A DNA stretch of 64,000 nucleotides from Bacteroidetes oral taxon 274 str. F0058 (GCA_000163695.1 GG774889.1:750515-814514); one strand, 5' to 3'; counted from the first letter of the stretch, positions 9,045 through 17,839 are shown. Notes: generated from the letters alone by a model not told the origin. Program-made: numbers and translations.

Positions 9045-9090
9045 TATTGCAGGTCTACCTCGCCGTATGTGCGTTACCAGACCTGCAATA
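9045..9090 (-). terminator. Hairpin between clpP and clpX (terminator or attenuator)
   Basis: A perfect 12-bp inverted repeat, TATTGCAGGTCT at 9045-9056 against AGACCTGCAATA at 9079-9090, with a 22-base loop. In the direction of transcription it is followed by TTTTATCC, a short and imperfect U tract, so termination may be partial. Confidence 0.6.
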
Positions 9091-9097
9091 AAACTGT

Positions 9098-9778
9098 TTA
9101 TTTCTTATTGTTTTTTGTCAGAACGCTATCTACCATACCATAGTCGAGAGCCTCCTGAGCCGTCATCCAGTAGTCGCGGTCGGAGTCCTTTTCTACTCTG
9201 TCGAAAGGCTGTCCGGAGTGTTCGGAGATGATATGATAAAGTTCTTTTCTAAGTTTTTGTACTTCACGTACAGCTATTTCCATATCCGACGACTGTCCCT
9301 GCATACCCCCGCTCGGTTGGTGTATCATCACTCGCGAGTGAGGTAGGGCAGACCGCCTGCCTTTCTCGCCCGCCACGAGCAGCACTGCCGCCATAGAGGC
9401 AGCCATACCTGTGCAGATAGTCCCCACTTTCGACGAAACATACTGCATAGTATCGTATATGCCCAAGCCTGCCTGTACGACGCCCCCGGGGGAGTTTATG
9501 TAAATGGAGATATCCTTACCCGGATCGGATGTGTCGAGGAACAGGAGCTGAGCCTGAATAACGTTGGCTACATAGTCGTCTATCGGTGTGCCGAGGAAGA
9601 TTATTCTGTCCATCATAAGCCGCGAAAAGACATCCATCTGTGTAACGTTCAACTGACGTTCTTCCAATATCGTGGGCGAAACATAATAATTACCCTGTGC
9701 CGCTACAAATTTATCTAAGGTATGACCATTCATACCAAGGTGTTTAGTAGCAAATTTTCTGAATTCGTTATTTTGCAT
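9098..9778 (-). CDS. clpP: ATP-dependent Clp protease proteolytic subunit
   Basis: 226 residues. The serine protease of the Clp complex. The catalytic triad is S128 in GMAASMA, H153 in MIHQP and the Asp in the DRDYWMTA stretch. The oxyanion-loop glycines are in SPGGVV. The N-terminus is some 20-25 residues longer than the mature E. coli chain, consistent with a processed propeptide. It is first in the minus-strand run and has its own promoter at 9811-9818. The trigger-factor gene, a common neighbour, is not here. Confidence 0.97.
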   Translation of the reverse strand: MQNNEFRKFATKHLGMNGHTLDKFVAAQGNYYVSPTILEERQLNVTQMDVFSRLMMDRIIFLGTPIDDYVANVIQAQLLFLDTSDPGKDISIYINSPGGVVQAGLGIYDTMQYVSSKVGTICTGMAASMAAVLLVAGEKGRRSALPHSRVMIHQPSGGMQGQSSDMEIAVREVQKLRKELYHIISEHSGQPFDRVEKDSDRDYWMTAQEALDYGMVDSVLTKNNKK

Positions 9779-9810
9779 TTTTATTATTACACATTTAAAT
9801 TTTTAACTTA

Positions 9811-9818
9811 CAAAGATA
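9811..9818 (-). promoter_or_regulatory. -7 promoter box upstream of clpP
   Basis: The minus strand reads TATCTTTG, matching TAnnTTTG. It lies 33 bases before the clpP start. A possible upstream TTG is at 9834-9836, at a shorter than usual spacing. Confidence 0.6.
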
Positions 9819-9837
9819 GTAAAATTTTTTATTCAAT

Positions 9838-9873
9838 AAAAAACGAGGAAATATCTCTGTCGATAATTCCTCG
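9838..9873 (-). terminator. Rho-independent terminator after the regulator gene
   Basis: On the minus strand, CGAGGAA (9873-9867) pairs with TTCCTCG (9850-9844) and is followed directly by six U residues (9843-9838). It ends the transcript of the winged-helix regulator gene before clpP. Confidence 0.8.
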
Positions 9874-9930
9874 CAATCAACCAGTTGGCAAACAATTTAC
9901 AAATCTATTGTTTTCGCCGTTTTCGTTTCG

Positions 9931-10221
9931 TTACAGGTTCAAATATCCTTTCAGAGCCATTACATACTCTTCGAATGCTTGTAACCCTTTGGGTGTGAGC
10001 TGCAGCTCGGTGTTCGGATAGTTGTCTTTGAACGACTTCTGTACCGTAATGTACCCTGCCTGTTCCAATTTCTGTATTTGCACGCTGATATTGCCCGAAG
10101 TAGCTTTGGTAACCTCTTTTATCTGCGAAAAAGTTGTCTTCTCCTCCGATACCAGAAGCGATACTATCGCCAGTCGCAGCTGAGAGTGCAATAATGGATC
10201 TAAATCGTTAAACATCGCCAT
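9931..10221 (-). CDS. Winged-helix transcriptional regulator
   Basis: 96 residues. The fold matches small ArsR/MarR-like single-domain regulators of the HTH_34 type: LHSQLRLAIVSLLVS (helix 1), TFSQIKEVTKATSGNISVQI (helix-turn-helix), then a wing around GYITVQKSF and TPKGLQAFEEY. Its start overlaps the end of the upstream membrane-protein gene by 14 bases, so the two are co-translated. Such pairs are common in Bacteroidota, and the regulator probably controls its own operon. The signal sensed is unknown. Confidence 0.8.
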   Translation of the reverse strand: MAMFNDLDPLLHSQLRLAIVSLLVSEEKTTFSQIKEVTKATSGNISVQIQKLEQAGYITVQKSFKDNYPNTELQLTPKGLQAFEEYVMALKGYLNL

Positions 10222-10795
10222 TCCTCTCTTTATTATTCATATAAAGCTGAATACCGGGAACAAGAAAAGCGAGTACGGCGATGACAGCCATTGCGAGAGG
10301 CTGATATTCTAACTCAAAACGGATGGTCGAATATGCCAATAATATTGTAAATATTGATGTCGCAATCCAAAGCCCATTTTTCAGCCTCAGAGCCGAGAAA
10401 AGGCACGCTATACCTAATGGTAAGAATATCACTAAGGTAAACATTCTTACATCGTTCAGTACCAGCATCGACACAAATGCCAAAATTCCCGCTGCAAGCC
10501 ATACAAAGTCCGACCAATCTTCTGCCTTGTGCTGCTTACGATTTTTTCTCCCTTGCCGAAACTTACATATAATGGTAAATACCGTCCCTAACGACATAGT
10601 ACATAGCCATAGATACCCCGATTTTTCGGGATAGAAATCAAACCTCAGCATCAGAAACTGTGCCACGCCGGTTATTGCAACCAATGCTCCCCAGAACATC
10701 AAAAAGATACCGTTCTCTTCGTAGCGTCTCTTTCTTTCGTTAATCACCGCTTCGATAATAGCGAAGCTCTCTTTTGGATTCAAATTACTTTCCAT
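10208..10795 (-). CDS. Membrane protein of unknown function paired with a regulator
   Basis: 195 residues. A charged cytoplasmic N-terminus of about 25 residues is followed by roughly five hydrophobic segments (GIFLMFWGALVAITGVA, YLWLCTMSLGTVFTI, DFVWLAAGILAFVSML, LVIFLPLGIACLFSAL and the C-terminal LAMAVIAVLAFLVPGI). No catalytic motif is visible. It overlaps the winged-helix regulator gene and shares its promoter. The function is not recognised. Paired proteins of this type may act with the regulator, but that is inference. Confidence 0.75.
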   Translation of the reverse strand: MESNLNPKESFAIIEAVINERKRRYEENGIFLMFWGALVAITGVAQFLMLRFDFYPEKSGYLWLCTMSLGTVFTIICKFRQGRKNRKQHKAEDWSDFVWLAAGILAFVSMLVLNDVRMFTLVIFLPLGIACLFSALRLKNGLWIATSIFTILLAYSTIRFELEYQPLAMAVIAVLAFLVPGIQLYMNNKERNGDV

Positions 10796-10843
10796 ATTAA
10801 AAACAAATTTATTGGTTAAAAAGTTTATTTATCAAACACAGTG

Positions 10844-10875
10844 CAAAGGTAAATAAGTTTATAATATAAACCAAA
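10844..10875 (-). promoter_or_regulatory. Promoter of the membrane-protein/regulator operon
   Basis: On the minus strand, TTTG (10875-10872) and TACCTTTG (10851-10844) are separated by 20 bases, a good Bacteroidota promoter. The start codon at 10795 is about 45 bases downstream of the expected transcription start. Confidence 0.75.
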
Positions 10876-11001
10876 TAAAAAGACGAAAAAAATGATTCTT
10901 TTTGCAATAAATTTAATGAGAAATTCGTATATCGCTTGTAATCAGCCAATACGATAAGGTTAAAAATGTTTGATAAAAGTTAAATCGTGTTGTGTGTGCT
11001 A

Positions 11002-11961
11002 TTAGTCGAGTACATTTCCCGAGCTTTCGGACAGACGTATCATCTCGTCGTACTGTTCCGGTGTCAGGTCGAGCAGGTAATAATTCCTCGGGTCTTGGGG
11101 CTGTCCTTTAAGACGAACTTCGTAGTGCAGGTGCGGTGCGGTCGATTTACCCGTATTGCCGACAAGACCTATTACTTCGCCTCGCTTTACGCTTTGTCCT
11201 TGGCGTACGAGTATCTTGCTCTGGTGTGCGTATAGAGTCTCATAGTTGGAGCCGTGGTTGATAATGACACACATACCGTATCCTTGCTGCCAACCGGCAA
11301 ACGAAACTTTACCGTTGCCCGTAGCGTAAATGTCTGTACCTAAGGGAGCTGCAAAGTCCATACCGGCGTGGAATCTTTTTACGTGATATATCGGGTCTAT
11401 TCTATAGCCGTAGCCTGAGGCAAGTCTCCGTAAGTCTTTGTTCATAACAGGCTGTATGGCAGGTAGGTTCTGTAGGCGATTCTCGTTTTGTTTGGCAAGC
11501 AACACCAATTCGTCGTACGACTTCGACTGAACATATATGGATTTTGCCAAATGATTGGTTTTCATAGATATGTAGTCCATTAGATTTGCATTGCTCATAT
11601 GAGATAGTTTGTCGTAATATCTCAAACTGCTGTCGGGATTTATCTCTATCGGGTCTGCCTGAAATATAACTCGGTATAAGTTATTGTCTCTCAGGTGTAA
11701 GTCTCTTATGACTCCGTTCATTTCGTCTACCTGCTTCTCGATTAGTTTGTAACGGCTTTTTAGCTCTTCGTTCTCTTTTTTGAGCGATTTTTCCATTGGC
11801 GACGAAAATAATTTGGAAGCAGCAAAGAATGTTGCAACACCTATGACTATGCCGACAAAGGTGTAAATGCCAATGTCTCTGAGTACCTTCAAAAAAGTAA
11901 CCTCTATCTTTTCGTAAGATAAGGTTTCTTTATTAAAATGATATTTTGTCTTTTTAGCCAT
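11002..11961 (-). CDS. M23 family peptidoglycan endopeptidase
   Basis: About 319 residues from MAKKTKYHF; a start two codons earlier is possible. A cytoplasmic N-terminus is followed by one membrane helix (about 30-50), a coiled-coil stretch (KSLKKENEELKSRYKLIEKQ), and a LytM/M23 domain with zinc ligands in FHAGMDF and HLHYEV. It probably cleaves peptidoglycan cross-links in the periplasm or activates other hydrolases. It is divergent from alaS, an arrangement often seen in Bacteroidales, and the two share a symmetric promoter region. Confidence 0.92.
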   Translation of the reverse strand: MAKKTKYHFNKETLSYEKIEVTFLKVLRDIGIYTFVGIVIGVATFFAASKLFSSPMEKSLKKENEELKSRYKLIEKQVDEMNGVIRDLHLRDNNLYRVIFQADPIEINPDSSLRYYDKLSHMSNANLMDYISMKTNHLAKSIYVQSKSYDELVLLAKQNENRLQNLPAIQPVMNKDLRRLASGYGYRIDPIYHVKRFHAGMDFAAPLGTDIYATGNGKVSFAGWQQGYGMCVIINHGSNYETLYAHQSKILVRQGQSVKRGEVIGLVGNTGKSTAPHLHYEVRLKGQPQDPRNYYLLDLTPEQYDEMIRLSESSGNVLD

Positions 11962-11989
11962 TATCAATGCTCATATCATATTATCGGCG

Positions 11990-12022
11990 TTGCAAAAATA
12001 CTATTTTTTCGTAATTTTGCAA
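11990..12022. promoter_or_regulatory. Symmetric bidirectional promoter for the M23 gene and alaS
   Basis: Plus strand: TTG (11990-11992), 19 bases, TAATTTTG (12012-12019). Minus strand: TTG (12022-12020), 19 bases, TATTTTTG (12000-11993). The two promoters lie on top of each other in a near-palindrome, so polymerases for the two genes would compete for one 33-bp site. Confidence 0.8.
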
Positions 12023-12105
12023 AAATTTTTTCGACAATACAGTCGAAAATTAGAGGTTTTATTACTTATTTTATAATACGTTTATAATATTTTTAAATTT
12101 TCGAA

Positions 12106-14709
12106 ATGAACTCCAAAGAGACAAGAAAGGCTTTTCTCGATTTTTTTCGAGGCAAACAGCATAAAATAGTTCCATCTGCTCCGATGGTCATCAAAGACGA
12201 CCCTACTTTGATGTTTACCAATGCGGGTATGAACCAGTTTAAGAATATAATACTCGGCAACGACCCGATAAAATACACGCGCGTGGCAGATACTCAGAAG
12301 TGTTTGCGTGTCAGCGGGAAACATAATGACCTCGAGGAGGTCGGACACGACACATACCACCATACGATGTTCGAGATGTTGGGCAACTGGTCGTTTGGCG
12401 ATTACTTCAAGAAAGAGGCTATATCGTGGGCTTGGGAGTTCCTGACCGAGGTTATAAAACTCGATAAAGACAGGTTGTACGTAACCGTTTTCGAAGGCTC
12501 TAAAGAAGATGGTCTCTCCCGCGACGACGAAGCTGCCGCAATGTGGGAGCAGTTTTTGCCAAAAGAACGCATTATCGACGGCAATAAAAAAGACAATTTC
12601 TGGGAGATGGGCGACGTCGGTCCCTGTGGTCCTTGCTCGGAGATACATATCGATATACGTCCGCAAGCCGAACGCGACGCCGTCGACGGACTTACGCTCG
12701 TCAATGGCAGTCATCCGCAGGTGATAGAGATATGGAATCTGGTTTTTATGCAATACGACCGTAAGGCTGACGGTTCGCTGACGTCGTTGCCTAACAAGGT
12801 GATAGACACAGGAATGGGCTTCGAGCGGCTCTGTATGGCTTTGCAGGGCAAATCGTCGAACTACGACACAGACATCTTCCAACCCATTATACAGGAGATA
12901 GCCAAAATCTCCGGCATGAGCTACAGACAAGACGCAAAAACCGACGTAGCTATGCGTGTCATAGCCGACCACATACGGACGATAGCATTCTCCATTGCCG
13001 ACGGACAACTACCGTCGAACGCCAAAGCAGGTTATGTCATTCGGCGAATCCTGCGGCGTGCAGTACGATACGGATATACATTTCTCGGACAGCGTGAGGC
13101 ATTTATGTACCGCCTTGTACCTATTCTGTGCAGCGTCATGGGCGATAATTTCACAGAGATCATCTCGCAAAGAGACCTCATAGAGAAGGTGATAAAGGAA
13201 GAAGAAGAGGCTTTCTTGCGCACTCTGGAGACAGGTATCCGCTTGCTCGAGAAGAATATGCCGACTGCCAAAGGCGGTGTGCTGAGCGGCGAGGTGGCTT
13301 TTACCCTGTACGATACTTACGGTTTCCCGCTAGACCTTACGGAGCTTATCCTGCGGGAGAATGGTATGACCGTCGATGTTGCGGAGTTCGACTCCGAGAT
13401 GAAGAAGCAGAAAGAGAGGGCACGCAACGCCGCCACTGTCGAGACCGACGACTGGGTAGTCGTTTCCGATGGCGATAGCCTATTCGTAGGTTACGACCAA
13501 TATTGTACCGAAACAAAAATAATTCGTTACCGCAAGGTAAAACAAAAAAATAAGGAATATTATCAGCTGGTATTGTCGCAGACGCCGTTCTATGCCGAGA
13601 AGGGCGGACAGGTAGGCGATCGCGGTAAGCTCACGGGCTCAGAAGACGGAAGCCTCGTAGAGATATTCGATACAAAGACCGAAAACAATCTGCACGTGCA
13701 CCTTGCCGACAAGCTACCGAGCAACGTCGCTCAGACGTTTACGGCGGAGATAAATACAGAGAGCCGCCTTGCTACGGCACGCAACCACACGGCTACGCAC
13801 ATATTGCACGAGGCTCTTCGCGAGGTGCTCGGCAAGCACGTCGAACAAAAGGGGTCGTACGTGTGCGCCGACAATTTAAGGTTCGACTTTTCGCATTTCC
13901 AAAAGATGACCGACGACGAGATACGTCGGGTCGAAACCATTGCCAACCGCCGCATAAGAGACAACTATCCGCTCGAAGAGATGCGTCAGTTGCCTATTGC
14001 CGAGGCTCGTGCGATGGGAGCGATAGCTCTTTTTGGAGAGAAATATGGCGAAACGGTACGCGTCGTCAAATTCGGCTCGTCGGTTGAACTCTGCGGTGGC
14101 ACACACGTTAGCCGAACGGGAGATATAGGTATGGTGAAGATTGTTGCCGAGAGCTCCGTGGCAGCGGGTGTACGTCGTATCGAAGCCATTACGGGCGAGG
14201 CTGTCGAGAAGCTCATATATATGCACGAATATGTGATAAGCTCGGCAAAAGAGCTATTCAACAATACGCCCGACTTGCTCAAAGCCATACAACACGCTGT
14301 AAAAGAGAATAAAGAGTTGCAGAAGCGGGTCGAAGATTTCAGTCGCGAAAAGATTGCCTCGATGTGCCAAGAACTACTCAAAGAGGCACGGACTGTGAAC
14401 GGTATCAGACAGATACATCTGAAAACGACTCTGCCACCCGATATGATAAAGACTCTTATGTTTCAACTCCGCAACACTTCGAACGACAACCTCTTTGCCG
14501 TCATCGGCTCGGTGCACGACAACAAGCCCTCGCTAACGGTGCTGGTATCCGACGACCTTGTGGCAAAAGGGTTCAACGCTGTGCAGATAGTACGGCAAGC
14601 CGCCAAACACATACAGGGCGGTGGTGGCGGACAGCCGTTCTTTGCTCAGGCGGGAGGCAAGAACCCCAACGGGCTCGACGACGCTATTGCCGAAGCGTTC
14701 AAGGTGTGA
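12106..14709 (+). CDS. alaS: Alanyl-tRNA synthetase
   Basis: 867 residues. It charges tRNA-Ala and edits mischarged Ser and Gly. The class II catalytic domain starts at MNSKETRKAFLDFF and contains TLMFTNAGMNQFK and GFERL. The editing domain has the zinc ligands HTATHILH and CGGTHV. The C-terminal DHHA1-like domain ends with the glycine-rich GGGGGQPFFAQAGG stretch. The reading frame is intact. It is transcribed from the bidirectional promoter at 11990-12022 with an untranslated leader of about 80 bases. Confidence 0.98.
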   Translation: MNSKETRKAFLDFFRGKQHKIVPSAPMVIKDDPTLMFTNAGMNQFKNIILGNDPIKYTRVADTQKCLRVSGKHNDLEEVGHDTYHHTMFEMLGNWSFGDYFKKEAISWAWEFLTEVIKLDKDRLYVTVFEGSKEDGLSRDDEAAAMWEQFLPKERIIDGNKKDNFWEMGDVGPCGPCSEIHIDIRPQAERDAVDGLTLVNGSHPQVIEIWNLVFMQYDRKADGSLTSLPNKVIDTGMGFERLCMALQGKSSNYDTDIFQPIIQEIAKISGMSYRQDAKTDVAMRVIADHIRTIAFSIADGQLPSNAKAGYVIRRILRRAVRYGYTFLGQREAFMYRLVPILCSVMGDNFTEIISQRDLIEKVIKEEEEAFLRTLETGIRLLEKNMPTAKGGVLSGEVAFTLYDTYGFPLDLTELILRENGMTVDVAEFDSEMKKQKERARNAATVETDDWVVVSDGDSLFVGYDQYCTETKIIRYRKVKQKNKEYYQLVLSQTPFYAEKGGQVGDRGKLTGSEDGSLVEIFDTKTENNLHVHLADKLPSNVAQTFTAEINTESRLATARNHTATHILHEALREVLGKHVEQKGSYVCADNLRFDFSHFQKMTDDEIRRVETIANRRIRDNYPLEEMRQLPIAEARAMGAIALFGEKYGETVRVVKFGSSVELCGGTHVSRTGDIGMVKIVAESSVAAGVRRIEAITGEAVEKLIYMHEYVISSAKELFNNTPDLLKAIQHAVKENKELQKRVEDFSREKIASMCQELLKEARTVNGIRQIHLKTTLPPDMIKTLMFQLRNTSNDNLFAVIGSVHDNKPSLTVLVSDDLVAKGFNAVQIVRQAAKHIQGGGGGQPFFAQAGGKNPNGLDDAIAEAFKV

Positions 14710-14761
14710 TAATTAATTGAATTAAAGACAATAGATATACAATATCGATGTTGTAAAAAAC

Positions 14762-14805
14762 AAAAAAGGGGAGTTTTCGTATTTCAAGTGAAATTCCCCT
14801 TTTTT
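14762..14805. terminator. Rho-independent terminator after alaS
   Basis: AAAAAAGGGGAGTTT (14762-14776) pairs with AAATTCCCCTTTTTT (14791-14805), with one G-U pair and a 14-base loop. U runs on both sides make it potentially bidirectional. Confidence 0.88.
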
Positions 14806-14892
14806 CTGTTCGATTATCTGTTCAATGATTCGGTTTTTTGTACCTGTTGTTGTTTCGCTTTGTTGTATTCCGAACAAGGATTTTTTACAGAA

Positions 14893-14925
14893 AAGTAGCT
14901 ACCAAAAATACATTGATAGCTACTT
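14893..14925 (-). terminator. Terminator after the low-complexity secreted protein gene
   Basis: AAGTAGCTA (14893-14901) and TAGCTACTT (14917-14925) form a perfect 9-bp stem. On the minus strand it lies 16 bases after the stop codon and is followed by TTCTG and, further on, an A/U-rich stretch. Confidence 0.65.
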
Positions 14926-14941
14926 AAAGTTAACGATTGAA

Positions 14942-16465
14942 TTATCTTCTGCCTTCTCTGTTGCTGCCGCCACTGCTTCGTGAACTACCCTCCGATGACG
15001 AACGGCTCGAGCCTGTGCTGCTGCTTGACCTGGTACTGCTTTCTGTCGGACGTGATAAGGACGAGCTCGACGACGAACGACTTCTGTCGGTCTGAATGCT
15101 GCTGCCGTAAGAACCTGAATTTTCGCGGCTTATACGGCTGCCGCTGCTACCGCTGTTATCGCGTCTTGTTGATATATCACTGCTTCTCGACGAACTGCCA
15201 TTTCGTTCTATTCGGGTTTCACTATTTCTGTCTGTATTGATTATCACGCGTCTGTCGCTACTGGAAGAGTTGTCGCGTGTAGTGGATATCCTGTCGTTCG
15301 AAGTACCACTTCTGCCCTCTCTGGTGGTAGATACTCTTTCATTCGAAATATCGCTTCTATTTTCTCTTGAGGACGATGTTCTATCGTTCGAAATATCACC
15401 TCTATTTTCTCGTGAGGACGATGTTCTGTCGTTCGAAATATCACTTCTATTTTCTCGTGTAATAGATGTTCTATTATTCGAGTTATCTCTACCTTCTACG
15501 GTAGTGGATATTCTGTCACGAGAAGTACCATTTCTGCCCTCTGTAGATATCCTTTCGTTCGAAATGTCGCTTCTTCCTTCTCTCGTAGTAGACGTCCTGT
15601 CATTCGATGAATTATCTCTATTGGTGCGTGCAGTTCTATTGTCGATAGTCCTTGTGCCCGTCTCGTCTCGCCTCGATGTTTGCCTGTCGCTGCGATAATC
15701 ACCGGATACACTGCGAGTTCTTTCTATGTCTCTGCGGTTGGTAATATCCGAACGAGACGAGTTGCGGCTCGAGAAACTTCTGTCGGGATAACGAGTATTG
15801 TAGTCTCTTCTCGACATATCTCTGTATATCCTCGATTCTCTGTATTCGTATCTCGGGCGGTCTGCATAACGATAGCTAACGTAGTGGTAGTCCGAGTAGT
15901 AACCTCTGAGATAATAATAGTAATCGTCGTATGAGACACAATAGTAATTTCTGTAATATACGGGATAATAACCCCAATAGTAGGGCGAATACCAGCGGAC
16001 ATACGCGGGTCCCCAGAACCAATTGTAAATAACGGGTGTATAAATATATACAGGTTCGACTATATAGTTAACACCGTATATATACGGGTCGCCTATGATC
16101 TGTACGACAGGTTTGTTCTTTTTCTTGGTGGCAATAAGGGTTGCCACGTCCTGATAAATGTCTGGTGCCAAAACTGCTTGTATGACAATGATATGTGTCT
16201 TGCCCTCCGATGATTCCAACACACGCAGATAATCTACCTCGCCGTCGTAGTTGAGGTCTAAGTTGGAGATTGGGTTTCGCCAATCGTTTATCATCTCCTC
16301 AAACTCTTCGAGGTTCTTTGCCTTACCGAAAATAATACCAATGGCTTTCAGATCGAGGTTATCGCTGATTTCGTCGTTGGCAGCTTCTACCGTTACTTTC
16401 TTCTGAGCAGACATCGACAACGATAGTACGAATGCTGCCGCTAATAATATAACACAACGTTTCAT
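14942..16465 (-). CDS. Secreted low-complexity protein with Ser/Arg/Asn-rich repeats
   Basis: 507 residues. A signal peptide of about 20 residues ends at SMSA. Residues 25-150 form an ordered domain (DLKAIGIIFGKAKNLEEFE, DLNYDGEVDYLRVLE) of a type I associate with conserved hypothetical Bacteroidales proteins; the DLNYDGEVD stretch resembles a calcium-binding loop. Residues 130-215 are very tyrosine-rich. From about 215 to the end the chain is S/R/N/T/D-rich, with a degenerate repeat of about 15 residues built on DISNDRTSSSRENRS. The strongly basic disordered tail suggests binding to nucleic acid, LPS or the cell surface, but the function is unknown. It has its own terminator. Confidence 0.8.
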   Translation of the reverse strand: MKRCVILLAAAFVLSLSMSAQKKVTVEAANDEISDNLDLKAIGIIFGKAKNLEEFEEMINDWRNPISNLDLNYDGEVDYLRVLESSEGKTHIIVIQAVLAPDIYQDVATLIATKKKNKPVVQIIGDPYIYGVNYIVEPVYIYTPVIYNWFWGPAYVRWYSPYYWGYYPVYYRNYYCVSYDDYYYYLRGYYSDYHYVSYRYADRPRYEYRESRIYRDMSRRDYNTRYPDRSFSSRNSSRSDITNRRDIERTRSVSGDYRSDRQTSRRDETGTRTIDNRTARTNRDNSSNDRTSTTREGRSDISNERISTEGRNGTSRDRISTTVEGRDNSNNRTSITRENRSDISNDRTSSSRENRGDISNDRTSSSRENRSDISNERVSTTREGRSGTSNDRISTTRDNSSSSDRRVIINTDRNSETRIERNGSSSRSSDISTRRDNSGSSGSRISRENSGSYGSSIQTDRSRSSSSSSLSRPTESSTRSSSSTGSSRSSSEGSSRSSGGSNREGRR

Positions 16466-16528
16466 ATCGTAAAATTTTTATTGTTTAATCTCTTAGAATA
16501 ACGATATCCCAAAAAGTTTAAACACTTT

Positions 16529-17239
16529 TTAATGTGCGTGTAAAAACAGATGTTCTATGCAGATATAGATGCCCACGAGGACGAATAATATTCCCGATAT
16601 ACGTACAAGATATTTGCCTATTTTGTCCGTAAATCTGAAAATTTTATCTATGTTGTTAACACTCAGTGCCATTATAAACATTAGTAGTATTATCGGTAGT
16701 GTAGAGGCGACAGAAAATACGGAGGGCAAGAACACCCCTGCCGACGAACCGATGGAGAGTGGTATTAGTATTCCGAAGAATATCACTATATTGGCAGGGC
16801 AGAGTATCAATGATATAAGTGAGCCGAGTATGAATGATTGTAGGGCGATGTGTCTTTTTTGTCTCTCTATACGTTGGGTAGGCAGATGGACGTGTAGGAA
16901 TGTTATCTTGTCTGCAAAAATCAACAGAATTCCTATTACTATAAAGAATACGCCCATTGTTATTTCGCTGTATTCGGATAGGAAGTTTTGTAGATTGAAC
17001 AGCAATATGCTCTTTCTGAACAATACTACGAGTATCGCCCCTAATATGCCGAGTGTCAGCACTCTGCCTAATGCAAAATATGTATAGTTGCGGATTACCT
17101 GTCTGCGGTTTTTGTAATCTTTTGATATATAGCCTATTGCGGCAATATTAGAAAGTAATGCACAGGGGTCGAGCACAAATACCAAACCCAGAAGAATTGC
17201 AGCCAGGTATGGGGACGATATGTTTTGTATGAAGTCCAT
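16529..17239 (-). CDS. CcdA/DsbD-like membrane protein
   Basis: 236 residues with about six transmembrane helices. Cysteines in DPCALLS (helix 1) and CPAN (helix 4) match the paired membrane cysteines that CcdA/DsbD family proteins use to carry electrons across the membrane. Several Bacteroidota relatives are annotated as TauE/SafE or ArsG-type permeases, so the substrate is uncertain. No thioredoxin-like or arsenic gene is adjacent. It ends in the histidine-containing tail HLFLHAH. It lies four bases after rdgB and is probably co-transcribed with it. Confidence 0.7.
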   Translation of the reverse strand: MDFIQNISSPYLAAILLGLVFVLDPCALLSNIAAIGYISKDYKNRRQVIRNYTYFALGRVLTLGILGAILVVLFRKSILLFNLQNFLSEYSEITMGVFFIVIGILLIFADKITFLHVHLPTQRIERQKRHIALQSFILGSLISLILCPANIVIFFGILIPLSIGSSAGVFLPSVFSVASTLPIILLMFIMALSVNNIDKIFRFTDKIGKYLVRISGILFVLVGIYICIEHLFLHAH

Positions 17240-17243
17240 TAGT

Positions 17244-17825
17244 TTAGATATTGTTTCTCAGGAAGTCGACAAGTTTAGTCACTGCCTGTCCCCGATGGCT
17301 TATCTTGTTTTTTTCGTCTTCCGACATCTGGGCGAATGTTTTGTCGTATCCGTCTGGTACGAATACTGAGTCGTATCCGAACCCGAAAAAGCCGAGACGG
17401 TCTTCGGCAATTGTACCTGTTATTACACCCTCGAAAATATGTCGCTCTCCGTTTAGAATCAGAGCAATGACTGTCCTGAAACGAGCTTTGCGGTTTGCTT
17501 GATTTTTTAGAGCCAACAGCAGTTTGTCGATATTTTTCCCCGAATTTGTGGGGTCGCCCGCATAACGAGCAGAGTATACACCGGGAGCTCCGTCGAGTGC
17601 TACCACCTCGAGCCCTGTATCGTCGGCAAAACAATTGCAACCAAACTTTTTGTAGATATATTCGGCTTTTATCAAAGCATTGCCTTGCAGAGTATCGGAT
17701 GTCTCGGGGATATCTTCGAAAAAGTTCAGTTCGTTCAGTCCGACAATATCGAATACGCCTGTGAGCATATCACTGACCTCTTTTAGCTTGTGTTTATTGT
17801 TAGTAGCAAAAATCAACCTGTCCAT
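17244..17825 (-). CDS. rdgB: dITP/XTP pyrophosphatase
   Basis: 193 residues from MDRLIFATNN. It hydrolyses non-canonical purine nucleoside triphosphates (ITP, dITP, XTP) to monophosphates and keeps them out of DNA and RNA. Family motifs: FATNNKHKLKEV, FADDTGLEV, GAPGVYSARYAG, FGFGYDSVF and SHRGQA. The frame is open 33 codons further upstream, but that extension covers the -7 promoter box at 17840-17847, so I chose the later start. Confidence 0.93.
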   Translation of the reverse strand: MDRLIFATNNKHKLKEVSDMLTGVFDIVGLNELNFFEDIPETSDTLQGNALIKAEYIYKKFGCNCFADDTGLEVVALDGAPGVYSARYAGDPTNSGKNIDKLLLALKNQANRKARFRTVIALILNGERHIFEGVITGTIAEDRLGFFGFGYDSVFVPDGYDKTFAQMSEDEKNKISHRGQAVTKLVDFLRNNI

Positions 17826-17839
17826 ATACTTATTTTTTA

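Noticed and set aside
15237..15698. 153-codon plus-strand frame opposite the Ser/Arg-rich repeats
   Set aside because: A repetitive antisense translation (LSFEISLLFS-type) mirrors the repeats of the minus-strand gene, whose signal peptide and folded N-terminal domain make it the real one.
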